Below, in pieces: positions 42,649 through 54,300 of a stretch of 64,000 bases of DNA (position 1 is its first letter; every line of letters starts with the position of its first letter). The stretch is from Diplonema papillatum (Eukaryota; Euglenozoa; Diplonemea; Diplonemida; Diplonemidae), in NCBI GenBank assembly GCA_030068145.1, contig JAPJBO010000005.1:806001-870000 (forward strand), written 5' to 3'. Below the pieces are notes generated by a model, which saw nothing but the letters and a program-made list of their open reading frames with translations, was not told the origin of the DNA and did not search any database. Both the position numbers and the translations under genes were made by a program.

Positions 42649-43854
42649 ATGAACGCGGACAACCTCCACGCGGTCCCCCTGGGTCCCGGAGCAGCTGGCT
42701 CGGGAAGCGAAACGTCCGCGTCGGTGCGTGTGGTGCATCTGCCAACGTTCAAGCAGTTCTCACTGCAATTGAGCGGGTTGAAGGGCAAGGTAGGTGCCTA
42801 CGAATCTGTCATCGAACAGATTGGGTGGACGGGGGCACGGGTCAGGATGCGGCGCGGCGCGGCGCTAATGGAAGCCTCGACACCACCACCAGCGCAGAGG
42901 GTGCGCGTCGGCGACGAAGAAGCCGACATCGTCGACCTCGAGGAGCAGGAGAAGCGGCAACGCGAAGAGCAGAGGCAAGAGAGGGTGCGCAGCCTCGAGC
43001 AGCAGATCGAGCGCCTAACCACGGCACACCCGCCTCAGCGCCTCCCTGACAACAGCGCCCCAAAAGGCCGCACGTACTCAAAGGCGGAGTTCGTGGCGGA
43101 ATTCGGGAAGAAAGAAGCGGAGAGGGAGTGGCGCGCGGCTCTGAAGGCGCACACAGAGGGCCGGAAGAAGCAGACCGCACGCCTACGGGCTCTGCTGAGC
43201 GAGTTGCAGCCGAAGGCCGAAGGGGCTGGCGACGCGACCATGCAGGACGACGAGGGTGCGGCCCGCCCTGGTGACGAGACTGCCCAGGCGTGGCAGGCAT
43301 GGGCGCACCAGCAGCAGCGACATCGGGAGGTGTGGGAGAGAGCGCAAGCCGAAGCCCGAGCCGCCTGGGAGGCCAAGTACGAGAAGCGGCTGCAGAACTG
43401 GGCGGATGCCCAGGTCTGCATAGCAGCGCAGAGAGAAGAGGCGGCGATGGTGCGCCAGATGCAATGGATGGCTGAGGTCGAGAGGAAGCTCGATGCCTTC
43501 GAAGCAGAGACGTGTGCCCGGATCCAGTCACTGGCCCCAAGAGCGGCGCCTGCCGCCGCACAGGCAACGGCCTCACCAGCAGCAGCAGCGCAGGTCCAGC
43601 CAAGCCCGAGCAAGAAGGAACTGAAGAAGGCGGAGGCGAAGGCTAAGAAGGAAGCCGCCGATAAGGAGTTCGGAGAGCAGCTAAAGCGGCTAAATGAGGC
43701 CACGAACAGGGCAGCTGAGGCCGAGCCGAAGGTGGTAAGGGCCGAGCCGAAGGCGAGTGAGGCCGAGCCGAAGGCGAAAACAGTCAAGGGCGGAAAGCAG
43801 CAGACCATCAAAGGGATGCTGAAAGGGAATAGGTACAATCCGCTTGAGAGCTAG
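42649..43854 (+). CDS. LINE ORF1, coiled-coil protein (401 aa), copy A
   Basis: The start is ATG 42649 (AAGATGAACGCGG), whose counterpart in copy B is ATG 50109; open sequence upstream is only AC repeat. Residues 25-85 form a conserved globular region (VRVVHLPTFKQFSLQLSGLK). Residues about 95-130 and 235-290 are Glu/Arg/Gln-rich helices of coiled-coil type. The C-terminal 80 residues are Lys/Ala/Glu-rich and end KQQTIKGML...RYNPLES. It presumably binds element RNA, as other LINE ORF1 proteins do; no RRM or zinc knuckle is visible. It ends at TAG 43852-43854, after which the same frame stays open into ORF2. Confidence 0.75.
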   Translation: MNADNLHAVPLGPGAAGSGSETSASVRVVHLPTFKQFSLQLSGLKGKVGAYESVIEQIGWTGARVRMRRGAALMEASTPPPAQRVRVGDEEADIVDLEEQEKRQREEQRQERVRSLEQQIERLTTAHPPQRLPDNSAPKGRTYSKAEFVAEFGKKEAEREWRAALKAHTEGRKKQTARLRALLSELQPKAEGAGDATMQDDEGAARPGDETAQAWQAWAHQQQRHREVWERAQAEARAAWEAKYEKRLQNWADAQVCIAAQREEAAMVRQMQWMAEVERKLDAFEAETCARIQSLAPRAAPAAAQATASPAAAAQVQPSPSKKELKKAEAKAKKEAADKEFGEQLKRLNEATNRAAEAEPKVVRAEPKASEAEPKAKTVKGGKQQTIKGMLKGNRYNPLES

Positions 43855-46800
43855 GTCGCGGGGCGCCCCGGAGAAAGCCCGGTTGCTAGCAATCATCATC
43901 ATCATCACCATCATCATCACCAATCAGCTAGCGATCAAGCCAGGGCAACCCGGGGCGCCGAACGCCCATCAAACAACTCAAGCGGACGATGCTCTTGGGC
44001 TGCGGATGCCACAAATGAGCCGACGCCAGCGGAAAGCGGCGATCGGCTACTAGACAAGGCAGCCGCGGTTTTCGGAGCAAGACGTGAGGCAGTGGAAAAG
44101 GACGGGAACTGTCAGTATCAGGCACTGATCCGCGGCGGCAGGCTGAACCTTACGGCTGCCGCCTTGCGACAGAAAGTCACACGACAACTCCGGACTAGCC
44201 CGCCTACGCCTTTTGTTCCTGAAACCCCAAAGTCCTTTGCTGACTACCTCTTCGAGGTCGCAGCTGACGGGGTCTATGGGGATCACTACACCCTCCAAGC
44301 GGCTGCAGAGGTGTTAAAAGCAAGCGTGTGGGTCCTGTCGACGCGGAACTTGACTCAGCTCAGGTGCGAAGGAAGGGCCGCAAGGGCAACCCGTGTCGTC
44401 GTCCTGACGTATCGGCCGGAGCATTACGATGCGCTGGCTCTGCCGCACAGGGTATTGCAGAGGATTGCGACGGAGGAAGGGGGCACGTCGACTATTCCGT
44501 TGCAGCAGCTCGAAGCAACAACAGTCGCGCGAGTCCCACGGGAGAGCCACAAATCCCGAGGGATGGTAACCCTTGCGACGACTAACCTCGGTTCGCTGAA
44601 CTCGAGATGTCACAGCGTGGCAACGCTGCCGGCGGACATCATCGCGTTACAGGAAACCCGGGCAGGGCCGGAAGTGAAAAGAACCAGCGAGTTCTACCTC
44701 GGGGCGTATGGCGTAAAGTGCCACTGGGGGGAGGACGTGCCGGTTGTCGTAGGAACGAGCGGAATTGGACAGCGCGTGCCGGGAGGGACAGCAGTCACCA
44801 CGAAAAGCAACATGGTAGCGACGGTAGCCCAACCCTCGAATGAGCTAGAGAGGAATCTCTTCGGCAGCACTCGAGTCGCGCATGCGGTGGTAGCGACGGG
44901 AAATGCGCGTTCAACACTGCACGTAATTTCGGTATATGCGCACGTGGGGAGAGATTCCGAGGCGACGAGGCAGCGGGAAAAACTCATATCCGACGTGTTC
45001 GAGATGGCAGCGGGGCTGGGCCAAGTGCCCGTTGTCATTTTGGGGGATTTCAACACCGAGACTGCAGATAGTCCAGCACTCGTGGCAGCCTGCGGACTCG
45101 GTGGATGGATTGATGCAGCGGAAGTCATGGCGCGAGCACGGTCACAAGTCGCCCCAGCTACCTGCTGGGCTGGAGAGGGCGGATCGCGCATCGACATGTG
45201 CTTTGTCAACCGAGTGGCGGCACCGGCACTAGTCGCGGTAAAGACCGCTGAGAAAGACCAATACGACATCCCCACTCACTGCCCGGTGTTCGTCACCCTC
45301 AGTTTGGAAATGTTTACACAGCCGAGCCCTATCACCTGGATTCCGGCGCCTTTTCCGAGGAACCTGCCGCTGCTGTCATCGACGAAGAAGAAGGAAGTGC
45401 TTGAAGTAGCGCTACGGCAGAGGAAAGAGGTGGATGGGGTGTCTGGCTCATACCGGAACGCGACGGAAGTCGCTGAATCCTACCTGCTCGAGCTGCATAA
45501 CGACCCCAGGCAGCCTGACGCGCTGCGGGGATGCAAAGGCAGAACGGCCGGGTTTCAACAGAGGATGAAGCAAGTATCGGCTCGGCAGGCTTGTTCGACG
45601 AGGGGGGCGCTCGACTGGTCAGCAAGGCAGCGCGATAAGGTCATCGGCCTGCTCCGAACCACCATCTTAGAGGCGCGGCGGAGACTCGAACATGGGTCGG
45701 TAGGGACCCGGACCTTCGCAGAGCAAAGAGCGCGAGAGGCCCTATTTAAAACGGCGGGGACGCAACCGCTGGGGTCCCGCCTGCGCCAAATAAATGGGAG
45801 CCCACTTGAGCTCGAGCAATTAATGGAAACCCTCATCGAGCTGGAAGGGACCCAGCGAGATGCCATTAACTCCCTTAAGCAGCAGCGGTGCCGCGCCTGG
45901 AAGGAGAAAATGCAAAGCGCATGGAACGGAGCAGGAAGAGGCGAGGTATACCGGTTTCTGGCGGGGAGCCGAAGTGGTCCGCTAGCCCTGCTCAGAAGGA
46001 AAGACGGGACGCTGACGGCCTGCAGCACCGAGATTGACGAAATGCTAAGGGGCGACGACGCGTGGGGAGGGATCTTTTGCAGATATGCTGGGACCCCCGA
46101 ACCAAGTTGGGATACCTTTAAAATCCACTACGCGCGATTCCTCCCTGCACGGCAAGCGATGCAACACAATCTCATCACGACATCGGACCTGAAGGCGGCA
46201 CTGGCGAAGATGAAGAAAACGTCGTCACCCGGGCTCCATGGGTGGCGCGTCTACGAGCTGCAGCAGCTGCCGCCACAGGTCCTGGAACTCATGGCGGACG
46301 CAATGAACTGCGTGGAACGAGACGGGGAATGGCCGGCACCGCTGATGCACGCAATCATCCATCTGCTTCCCAAACCGGAGAGCACCGGAGACCCGTTGTC
46401 GCAGCGCCCAATAACGATAACCCCGGTATTATACAGAATATGGGCCTCGATACGGGCGCGGGATGCATTGGAGTGGATGGACGCCATAGCGCCCAGTGGG
46501 CTCCACGGGTGCCGGAAGAAACACGGAACTGACGACCTCATCTGGCACCTTGCCGCACTAATTGAGGAAGCACAGATAACGGGACAGCCGCTATACGGCC
46601 TAGCGCTGGACTTCCAAAAGTGCTTTGACTCGGTGCCTGCGGAAATAGCATTCAAACTCGCCGAAGAGCTGGGGTTCCATCCGACTGTCCTCCGAACTTT
46701 GCGAGCCGCGTATGCCAACATGCAGCGTCACTTCCGTGTTGGAAACACAATTGGGGAAGGTTTCATACCCACGAATGGGATCATGCAAGGGTGTCCAATC

Positions 46801-49632
46801 AGCGTGGTGCTCATAAACGTGCTGATCAGCGTTTGGATGAGACACATCGCTGAGCTTGACGCAGCGATTCCATTGTCTTACGTGGACGATCTCTACGCAT
46901 TGCTGAAGAGCTGCGCAAACCTGAAGGAGGCGGTACAACGTTCAAGCGAGTTCGCCGGGCTAACGGGAATGCGAGTGTGCGCGCAGAAGAAGTCCTTTTG
47001 CTTCACCACAGCACAGGGTGCATTGGAGCCAGTGCAATACACCGAGCTTGATAGGGCGTTGCAACCGGCAGCGCCACCGGTGACGCTCGCCAGACGGGTT
47101 GAGTTCGACGCATTGGGGGTGATGCTGTCCACAAAACCCCAGTCACCAAGCAGAAAACTCACCCTCTCGAGCAGAATCACACAGCGTAATGCAGAAGCAG
47201 AAGCGGTCCTAAGAAGAGCCGCCCTCCTTCCGCTACCCGCGCAGGCCAAAGATCTAGCAGTCAGCATGGCAGCCGGGGCGAAGCGGTACTATGGTGCAGT
47301 TGTGACGACCATCGGAAGGACAGACGCTGCGCGTTTGAGAAGGCTGTTCACTGCGGCGGTATGGACAGGCGGCCCCCGCCGTGCCCAAGAAGCTGTACTG
47401 CACATCCTTCACCACGGACACAGGCTAGATCCAATCGTAGTTCCCCAATACCGAAGGATTACGACGTGGGCGGAGCAGACCCAAAAATGGGATCATGTCC
47501 GGAGGCTGGCGCAAGTGGCGTGGCAGCGAGATGCTGCGCTCGCACAGGTGCGGGGGCCGTTCGCCTTTTTCAAGGACGCACTGGTGGACATAGGTTGGCG
47601 GTGGACGGCGCCAACGACGGTCACGTACGAGAACGATGCCGGAGAGACGGTGACCCACGATGCAGCGTCAATGGGCAACACAAAGCTTCTGCAGCATGAC
47701 GTTCGCCAAGCGCTGCGTCTGCGGGAGATGAAGAAGCTAGCGACAAGAAGGCCGGCAGACTTCGACGGAGCCCAACACGGCATCGACACGCGGGCCACAA
47801 GGCACCTTCTTGAGACGCAGGAAACGCCACTGACCGCTTATCAAGCAGGAATGCTGAGAACAGTAATTGCGGGGGCAACACCGGCCACAGGGCGAACCGG
47901 TCTCGAGGCCCCGTGCAAGTATTGCGGCTCGCTGGAACGAGAAACAGTTGAACACCTTTTCTGGAGGTGCACGGCGTGGGCGCAAACGAGGTCGGAGTAC
48001 GCTGACCTGGAGAACGTCCAAGGAACTTGGCCGCCGTGTCTACGTCTTTGTGGAGTAGTCCCCCTGTGCCCCCAAACGCAAAACGCATACCCGCTGCCCA
48101 TCGACGAGCACCAGCGTCTCCGTGTAGTGGTGAGACTGCAGAGGTTCTTCGTAGCGGTACTGGTGGCCAGACAGGAAGCGGATGGTTTGGCGGATCGGTC
48201 CACGCGACACCACCGGACGGTAGAGTATCCGCGAGGATGGGTACCGACGGTCCCCCGGGTCTTGAGCGTACCGGACATCCCACACACAGCAACCACCTCG
48301 AAATGGAAGCATGGCCCGAGCCTCTGGACAGCTTTCACGGGCTGGCTGAAAGCGCTCAAGTGGGCGTCGCCGGGGCAGGAAACGGGAATCAGCTACATGG
48401 AGCTAGCGGTAGCCTTTGAGTTGGAAACGGGGTGCAAGCTGCCCCCGGTGAAGAATCGGTTCTACGCCCCGCCACCCGAAGTCCCCAGGAACAAGCCGAC
48501 AACAGCACGGGACACGCTGCCGGACGAAGAAGCCGAAGACGGAATCGCAGTGTACTTCGACGGAGGTGCGCGTGGAAACGGCACCGCTTTTGCAGTAGCG
48601 GGAGCAGGGGCTGTATTGTACCGGAACGGCAAGAAAGAAGCGGAGATTGTACTGCCCCTGCCAAACGTGCGCACGAACAACGTCGCGGAGTATGAAGGAC
48701 TCCTGGCTAGCTTAGAGCTCCTTCAGCAAGTAAGAGTCGAGCGGGAAGTGCGCTGCGTGGTCCGCGGCGACTCCGCCCTCGCAGTGGGCCAAGTGACACG
48801 ACGAACAAGTTGCTCTGAGCAGCTAAGGCCGATGCTCACCCGCGCAAGTACCCGCATAAGCGCCATCCAGCAGCGGTTACAAGTGGCAGTCGAACACGTT
48901 CGGCGGGAGCGCAACCGCGATGCGGACGCGCTCAGCAACGCGGCGATGGACGTAGTGCAGCGGAGCCGGCCACCCCGACAGGAGCAGATGCTGCTGCTGC
49001 GACAGTTGCAGAAGTCACTCCTTGGGAAGGCACTGAGCCTGATTGAGCTGGGAAGCTCATACACGAAGGTGACGAAGCGGCCATGGCACTTCGGGTTCGA
49101 CACGCCGACGACAGTACTAACGTCGCTTGGAGGGACCATTGTGCGGGGAGTATCGTGCAGAGCGCAGATCACGAGAGCGGCCGAGGACGTTATCCTGGGT
49201 GTCAGGGAGCATGTACAAAGCGATCACTTTTCTGCAGAGGAGACACCGCTGTTCCCGCAGCACCTGGCATGGGCCGCTACTTTTCAGCCGGAGGAAACAT
49301 ACCCCGAAGGATGGTCGCAACCCGGAGCCAGACGGGCGAGGTCGCAAAACGTCGACGAATACCGCAGGGAAGGAACTCGAAGGGAAGCCCCACGGAGCCC
49401 GGTTAGACCCCAGGAGAAGGAGGGCCCGGGCGGACGAGAAGTCAAGGAACTTGTGTGCGCGCGACGCAGCCGACAGTGCCCACGTCCAGAAGCCGAACAC
49501 TGCCGACCTCATGGACTAGAGCGGTGCAGAGAGACGGAGGAAGAAAGACCATGCTGCCTCAAGCACCACTCCGGCCCGCATGAAACTCCAGGCCCCCATC
49601 AGCAGCCCGGGGGAGCATCAGCAGTAACCTAG
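43855..49632 (+). CDS. LINE ORF2 polyprotein (OTU-APE-RT-RNase H), copy A
   Basis: 1,925 codons open directly after the ORF1 stop, with no ATG until beyond the OTU motif. In order: a linker with nine His; an OTU-type cysteine protease (DGNC at 44101-44112, His in EHYDAL at 44422); an APE-like endonuclease (about 44570-45305: LQETRAG, ILGDFNTE, DIPTHCP); a long linker; RT (about 46200-47250: LDFQKCFDSVP, NGIMQGCPISV, YVDD at 46879-46890); a thumb; a CKYC-H-C finger (about 47914); and RNase H (about 48540-48960: YFDGG, EYEG, RGDSA, DADAL). The C-terminal Cys/His tail is degenerate compared with copy B. All catalytic residues I can check are present. Expression probably needs readthrough of the ORF1 stop. 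Confidence 0.85.
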   Translation, partial: VAGRPGESPVASNHHHHHHHHHQSASDQARATRGAERPSNNSSGRCSWAADATNEPTPAESGDRLLDKAAAVFGARREAVEKDGNCQYQALIRGGRLNLTAAALRQKVTRQLRTSPPTPFVPETPKSFADYLFEVAADGVYGDHYTLQAAAEVLKASVWVLSTRNLTQLRCEGRAARATRVVVLTYRPEHYDALALPHRVLQRIATEEGGTSTIPLQQLEATTVARVPRESHKSRGMVTLATTNLGSLNSRCHSVATLPADIIALQETRAGPEVKRTSEFYLGAYGVKCHWGEDVPVVVGTSGIGQRVPGGTAVTTKSNMVATVAQPSNELERNLFGSTRVAHAVVATGNARSTLHVISVYAHVGRDSEATRQREKLISDVFEMAAGLGQVPVVILGDFNTETADSPALVAACGLGGWIDAAEVMARARSQVAPATCWAGEGGSRIDMCFVNRVAAPALVAVKTAEKDQYDIPTHCPVFVTLSLEMFTQPSPITWIPAPFPRNLPLLSSTKKKEVLEVALRQRKEVDGVSGSYRNATEVAESYLLELHNDPRQPDALRGCKGRTAGFQQRMKQVSARQACSTRGALDWSARQRDKVIGLLRTTILEARRRLEHGSVGTRTFAEQRAREALFKTAGTQPLGSRLRQINGSPLELEQLMETLIELEGTQRDAINSLKQQRCRAWKEKMQSAWNGAGRGEVYRFLAGSRSGPLALLRRKDGTLTACSTEIDEMLRGDDAWGGIFCRYAGTPEPSWDTFKIHYARFLPARQAMQHNLITTSDLKAALAKMKKTSSPGLHGWRVYELQQLPPQVLELMADAMNCVERDGEWPAPLMHAIIHLLPKPESTGDPLSQRPITITPVLYRIWASIRARDALEWMDAIAPSGLHGCRKKHGTDDLIWHLAALIEEAQITGQPLYGLALDFQKCFDSVPAEIAFKLAEELGFHPTVLRTLRAAYANMQRHFRVGNTIGEGFIPTNGIMQGCPISVVLINVLISVWMRHIAELDAAIPLSYVDDLYALLKSCANLKEAVQRSSEFAGLTGMRVCAQKKSFCFTTAQGALEPVQYTELDRALQPAAPPVTLARRVEFDALGVMLSTKPQSPSRKLTLSSRITQRNAEAEAVLRRAALLPLPAQAKDLAVSMAAGAKRYYGAVVTTIGRTDAARLRRLFTAAVWTGGPRRAQEAVLHILHHGHRLDPIVVPQYRRITTWAEQTQKWDHVRRLAQVAWQRDAALAQVRGPFAFFKDALVDIGWRWTAPTTVTYENDAGETVTHDAASMGNTKLLQHDVRQALRLREMKKLATRRPADFDGAQHGIDTRATRHLLETQETPLTAYQAGMLRTVIAGATPATGRTGLEAPCKYCGSLERETVEHLFWRCTAWAQTRSEYADLENVQGTWPPCLRLCGVVPLCPQTQNAYPLPIDEHQRLRVVVRLQRFFVAVLVARQEADGLADRSTRHHRTVEYPRGWVPTVPRVLSVPDIPHTATTSKWKHGPSLWTAFTGWLKALKWASPGQETGISYMELAVAFELETGCKLPPVKNRFYAPPPEVPRNKPTTARDTLPDEEAEDGIAVYFDGGARGNGTAFAVAGAGAVLYRNGKKEAEIVLPLPNVRTNNVAEYEGLLASLELLQQVRVEREVRCVVRGDSALAVGQVTRRTSCSEQLRPMLTRASTRISAIQQRLQVAVEHVRRERNRDADALSNAAMDVVQRSRPPRQEQMLLLRQLQKSLLGKALSLIELGSSYTKVTKRPWHFGFDTPTTVLTSLGGTIVRGVSCRAQITRAAEDVILGVREHVQSDHFSAEETPLFPQHLAWAATFQPEETYPEGWSQPGARRARSQNVDEYRREGTRREAPRSPVRPQEKEGPGGREVKELVCARRSRQCPRPEAEHCRPHGLERCRETEEERPCCLKHHSGPHETPGPHQQPGGASAVT

Positions 49633-49690
49633 AAGAAACCGCGCGTGGACGCACTCTCGCTAAGAGGGGGGCCACGTTAAAATAGGTTCT

Positions 49691-50068
<378 letters not shown>

Positions 50069-50108
50069 GGGAAAAATCCACACTACACACAAAATCACTA
50101 ACGAAAAG

Positions 50109-51302
50109 ATGAGCACGGGCGACCTCCACGCGGTTCCCCTGGAACCCGGTGCCAGAGCTTCGGGTGACCAACAGCCCATGCCAGTGGTACGTGTGGTGCA
50201 CTTGCCTGTCTTCAGGCAGTTCTCTCTACATTTGGGAGGACTCAAAGGCAGGGCAGGGGCGTACGAGGCTGTCATCGAACAGCTCGGATGGGCGGGGGCG
50301 CGCGTGAGGATGAGGCGCGGTGTCGCTATCATCGAAGCCGCCACCCCGCCGCCGGTGACGAGGGTGCGGGTGGGAGACGAGGAGGCCGACGTGGTCGACC
50401 TGGAAGAGCGGGAAAAACAGCGCCAAGAGGAGCTGAGGCGGGAGAAGGTCCAGCGGCTCAAAGGCCACATCGAGCGCCTCGCAGCGCCGGAACACCCGCT
50501 ACGCCTCCCTGACAACAACATCCCTCGGGGGCCGAGGTACACGAAGGCCGAGTTTGTCTCGGAGTTCGGAAAGAAGGAGGGCGAGAGAGAGTGGCGCACG
50601 GCGGTGAAAGCGCACACCGAGGCAAGGAAGAGGCAAGTGGCGAGGCTCCAACAGCAGCTTGACGAGTTGCAACCGACTGCCAAAGCCGAGTCGGACGTCG
50701 AGATGCAGCAGGATGCAGTACCCACCGGCGCGGAGACCGCAGTTGCCTGGGAAGCTTGGGCCCAACAGCAGAAGCAGCAACGCCAAGCGTGGGAGAAGGA
50801 ACGGGCCGTGGCGCGAGCGACATGGGAGCACTCGTACGAGCAGCGGTTTCTGAAGTGGGCGGAAGCCCAGACCCAGATAGCGAAGGAGCGGTACGACGAA
50901 ACGTACAAACAGCAGCTGCTCTGGATGGGGGACGTCGAACGCCGCTTACTCGCGTTCGAAGACGAAACGAACGCGCGAATCGAATCGATGCGCAGGATCC
51001 CGAGTGAAGCGCCTCCAGCGCCAGCAATCGGCAATCCCGCGCCCGCACCCGTTTCACCTCCTGACGACGAACCTCCACGTCAGCCTCTTTCAAGCCAGAC
51101 ATCGTCGCAAACGAGCAAGAAGGGGAAGAAACAAGCAGCGAAGAAGGAAGCGGAAGAGCAAGAGGCCGAGCTGCTCCGGCAGATGAGCGAGGTTACAAAG
51201 AAGGCCGGGAAAGCCAAGGGTGCCAAGGGAAGCGGGAAGCAGCAGTCCCTTGTGGACATGATGTCCACCGGCGCCAACCGATACAGTCCAATTGAGAAGT
51301 AG
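50109..51302 (+). CDS. LINE ORF1, coiled-coil protein (397 aa), copy B
   Basis: ATG 50109; TAG 51300-51302. It aligns with copy A along its whole length: GDLHAVPLEPG start, VRVVHLPVFRQFSLHLGGLK, the GDEEADVVDLEE segment, the coiled-coil helices and a C-terminus KQQSLVDMM...RYSPIEK. Sequence between the two helices differs most. The stop is in the same place as in copy A, and the frame continues open into ORF2. Confidence 0.75.
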   Translation: MSTGDLHAVPLEPGARASGDQQPMPVVRVVHLPVFRQFSLHLGGLKGRAGAYEAVIEQLGWAGARVRMRRGVAIIEAATPPPVTRVRVGDEEADVVDLEEREKQRQEELRREKVQRLKGHIERLAAPEHPLRLPDNNIPRGPRYTKAEFVSEFGKKEGEREWRTAVKAHTEARKRQVARLQQQLDELQPTAKAESDVEMQQDAVPTGAETAVAWEAWAQQQKQQRQAWEKERAVARATWEHSYEQRFLKWAEAQTQIAKERYDETYKQQLLWMGDVERRLLAFEDETNARIESMRRIPSEAPPAPAIGNPAPAPVSPPDDEPPRQPLSSQTSSQTSKKGKKQAAKKEAEEQEAELLRQMSEVTKKAGKAKGAKGSGKQQSLVDMMSTGANRYSPIEK

Positions 51303-54300
51303 GGCCCCGGGCGTCCTGGACAGGGTGTCGGAGAAGTGTGTAAACGAGAACCGTCGGCAACAAAATCATCATCATCAGCATCAGTATCATCATCAGATCC
51401 AAACAACCGACGACCGAAGACTGTGCACACTGACCGGGGCGCCGATCTACACCTGGCAAACAAACCAAGTGCGACAAGGGCGACACAACAAGCCCCATCG
51501 CCGGAAGGCACCCTTGGCCTTGGACAACTCCCAACATCACCAGCCGACAACCAAACCACGCCAGCCCGACGCGGCGACAATCCAAAACCCCAGTCGGCCG
51601 GGTCCAAGGCCGCTCAACGTCATCAGCTAACGCGAGCGGAGAGCGACGACAAATATATTGATAGTGTGGCCGAGGCGCTGGCCGCAAAGCGCGTGTCGGT
51701 GGAGAAGGACGGGAATTGCCAATTCGCAGCTCTGGTAAGAGGGAGCAAGCTGAGCATCACGGCGGCTTCCATGCGACAGAAAGTGACGTGGCAACTTCGC
51801 AATTCAACACCAACCGCATTCGAGACCCAACCATTCTCCGAATACCTCTTTGCAGTCGCACAGGATGGTACATACGGGGACCAGATCACGCTGCAGGCCG
51901 CCGCAGTAGTTCTAAAGGCGAGCATATGGGTGCTCTCAACGGGGGACCTGCAGCATCTAAGGCGAGCGGGGAGAGCTGAGAACCCGTCGCGGGTAATCGT
52001 GCTAACCTACCGCCCGCAGCACTATGACGCGCTCATGCTTCCCCACACAGGGTATCGGTTACTGGCTTCCTTGCCCCCCGAGACGTCCCGAGTAAGCGTA
52101 CGAGAGCTAACGTCTGCTGCCGTGTTGCACCCCACCGACGTGGAGCACGCACCTAAGGACGCAATTGTGTTAGCAACAGTTAATCTTGGCTCCATGAGCA
52201 CAAAGTATCGAACTGTCGCGACGCTGCCCGCGGACATTGTGGCCTGTCAGGAAACCCGAGTGGGCCCAGAGGGGAAGAGGACGTGTGAGATGTTTCTCGG
52301 AGCGTACGGCAAGAAGTGCTGCTGGGGAGAAGACGTCCCGACAGTGGTTGGGGCAAACGGAAGAGGACAGAGGGCACCAGGCGGCTCCGCAGTGGTGATA
52401 AACAACAGCGTGGTCGCCGCAAACGCACGCCCGAAGACTGAACTGGAGACTAGACTGGCGAAAAGCACACGGGTGGCTCACGCCGTCGTAGCGACAGGCA
52501 ATGCTCGTTGCGTTTTGCACGTAATCTCGATTTATGCGCAAGTAGGGAGAGAAGCAGAGGTTGTCAGGGAACGGGAAAAGTTTATATCGGACGTATTTGA
52601 AATGGCGGCAGGGCTCGGGCAGGTACCAGTAGCCATCTTGGGAGATTTCAACACACCAGTAGAGGAGAGCGTGTCCCTAATGGCTGCCTGCCGGAGCGGG
52701 TGGACAGACGCGGCAGCAGCCGCGGCACATCAAACGTCGCGAGACGCACCACCCACCTGCTGGGCAGGAGCGGCAGGCACAAGGATCGATATGTGTTTCC
52801 TAAACGCAAACGCGTCGCAAGCACTCGTCGACACCCGGACAGCGAACCCGCACGAGTACGACATACCGACTCACTGTCCACTTTTCGTGACCCTAGACAT
52901 GCGGGCAGCCTCACACCCGAAGCGGACGCATTGGATACCGGCTCCCTTTCCGAAGAAGGTGCCGCTGTCGACGAAGAAGGAGGAGCAGGACGCACTCGAG
53001 GCGGCACTACGCCGGAAACGTTCGGTAGATGGGGCAGAAGCAGCTCTGCGCAATGCATCAGAAGTGGCGGAGATGTACCTGCTCGAGCTCCACAAGAAGG
53101 GCCTTTCTCAGAAAGACGCAGACGGCTGCAAAGGCAGGGCCGAAGGATATTCCGTTCGGGACGCACATGTCTCTGCACGACAGGCGGTCTCGGCGCGGGG
53201 TGCTGTTGATAGGACCACCAGGCAGCGGGACAAGGTACTAGGAATGCTGCGAACAGTGGTAGCCGAGGCGAGTCAAAGGCTAGAAAGAGAGCAGCCCGGG
53301 GCGATGACTTTGGCCGAGAGAAATGCAAGAGGCGCACTTCAAAAGAAGGTATCCAGGGGGTACCTGCCGCAGAATGGTCCTACAAGCCACGACGAAGGCG
53401 GACGCGACGAGCTGGAGCGGTTATTGGAAATGGTAGAGGTGCTGGAAGGTTCGCAGCGCGAAGCGGTCTCCGCATTGAAGCAGCAGCGAACGCGGCGGTG
53501 GAAAGACCAGATGCAGAAGGCGTGGAACAGCGGTGACAAAGGCGACATATACCGGTTTCTTGCGGGAAGTCGAGAAAGCCCATCGGTGTTCCTGCGGCGA
53601 CGAGACGGATCTCTGACGGCGTGTCCGGGAGAGATCGACGAGATGTTGAGGGGCCCCGAAGCATGGGGTGGTATCTTTCAGAGGTACACCGACATCCAGG
53701 AACCGCAGTGGGAGGCTTTTAAGACGCACTACGCGCGGTACCTGCCGGCCCCCCAACAAATGGAACACAAGACCATCGGCGCGGCAGACGTTAGCGCAGC
53801 ACTCAAGCGAATGAAGACGACCTCTTCGCCCGGACTGCACGCGTGGCGTGTCTTCGAGCTGCGACAACTACCCGCCGAAGTCCTGCAACTAATGGCTGAA
53901 GCGATGAACCGAGTCGAGAGCGAGGGGCAATGGCCAGAACAACTGATGCACGCGATTCTGCACCTCTTGCCGAAGCCCGAGAGCACAGGAGACCCGCTAT
54001 CGCAGCGGCCAATATCTGTCACACCGGTACTGTACAGAGTCTGGGCGGCGATCCGTGCACAAGAGGCCTTGGAATGGATGGATAAGGTAGCGCCCAGCGG
54101 GCTGCACGGGTGCCGGAAGAAACATGGGACGGACGACCTAGTCTGGCACCTCGCAGGTCTCATAGAGCAGGCGCACGTGACGGGGGATCCCCTCTACGGT
54201 CTTGGGCTGGACTTTAAGAAGTGCTTCGACTCGGTGCCGATAGATATCGCCTTCCGGCTAGCGGAGGAGCTCGGGTTCCACCCAACAGTGCTGAGAACTC

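Noticed and set aside
43035..43838. Minus-strand 267-codon ORF opposite LINE ORF1
   Set aside because: Ser/Ala/Cys-rich antisense shadow; the plus-strand frame is conserved in two copies, this one is not.
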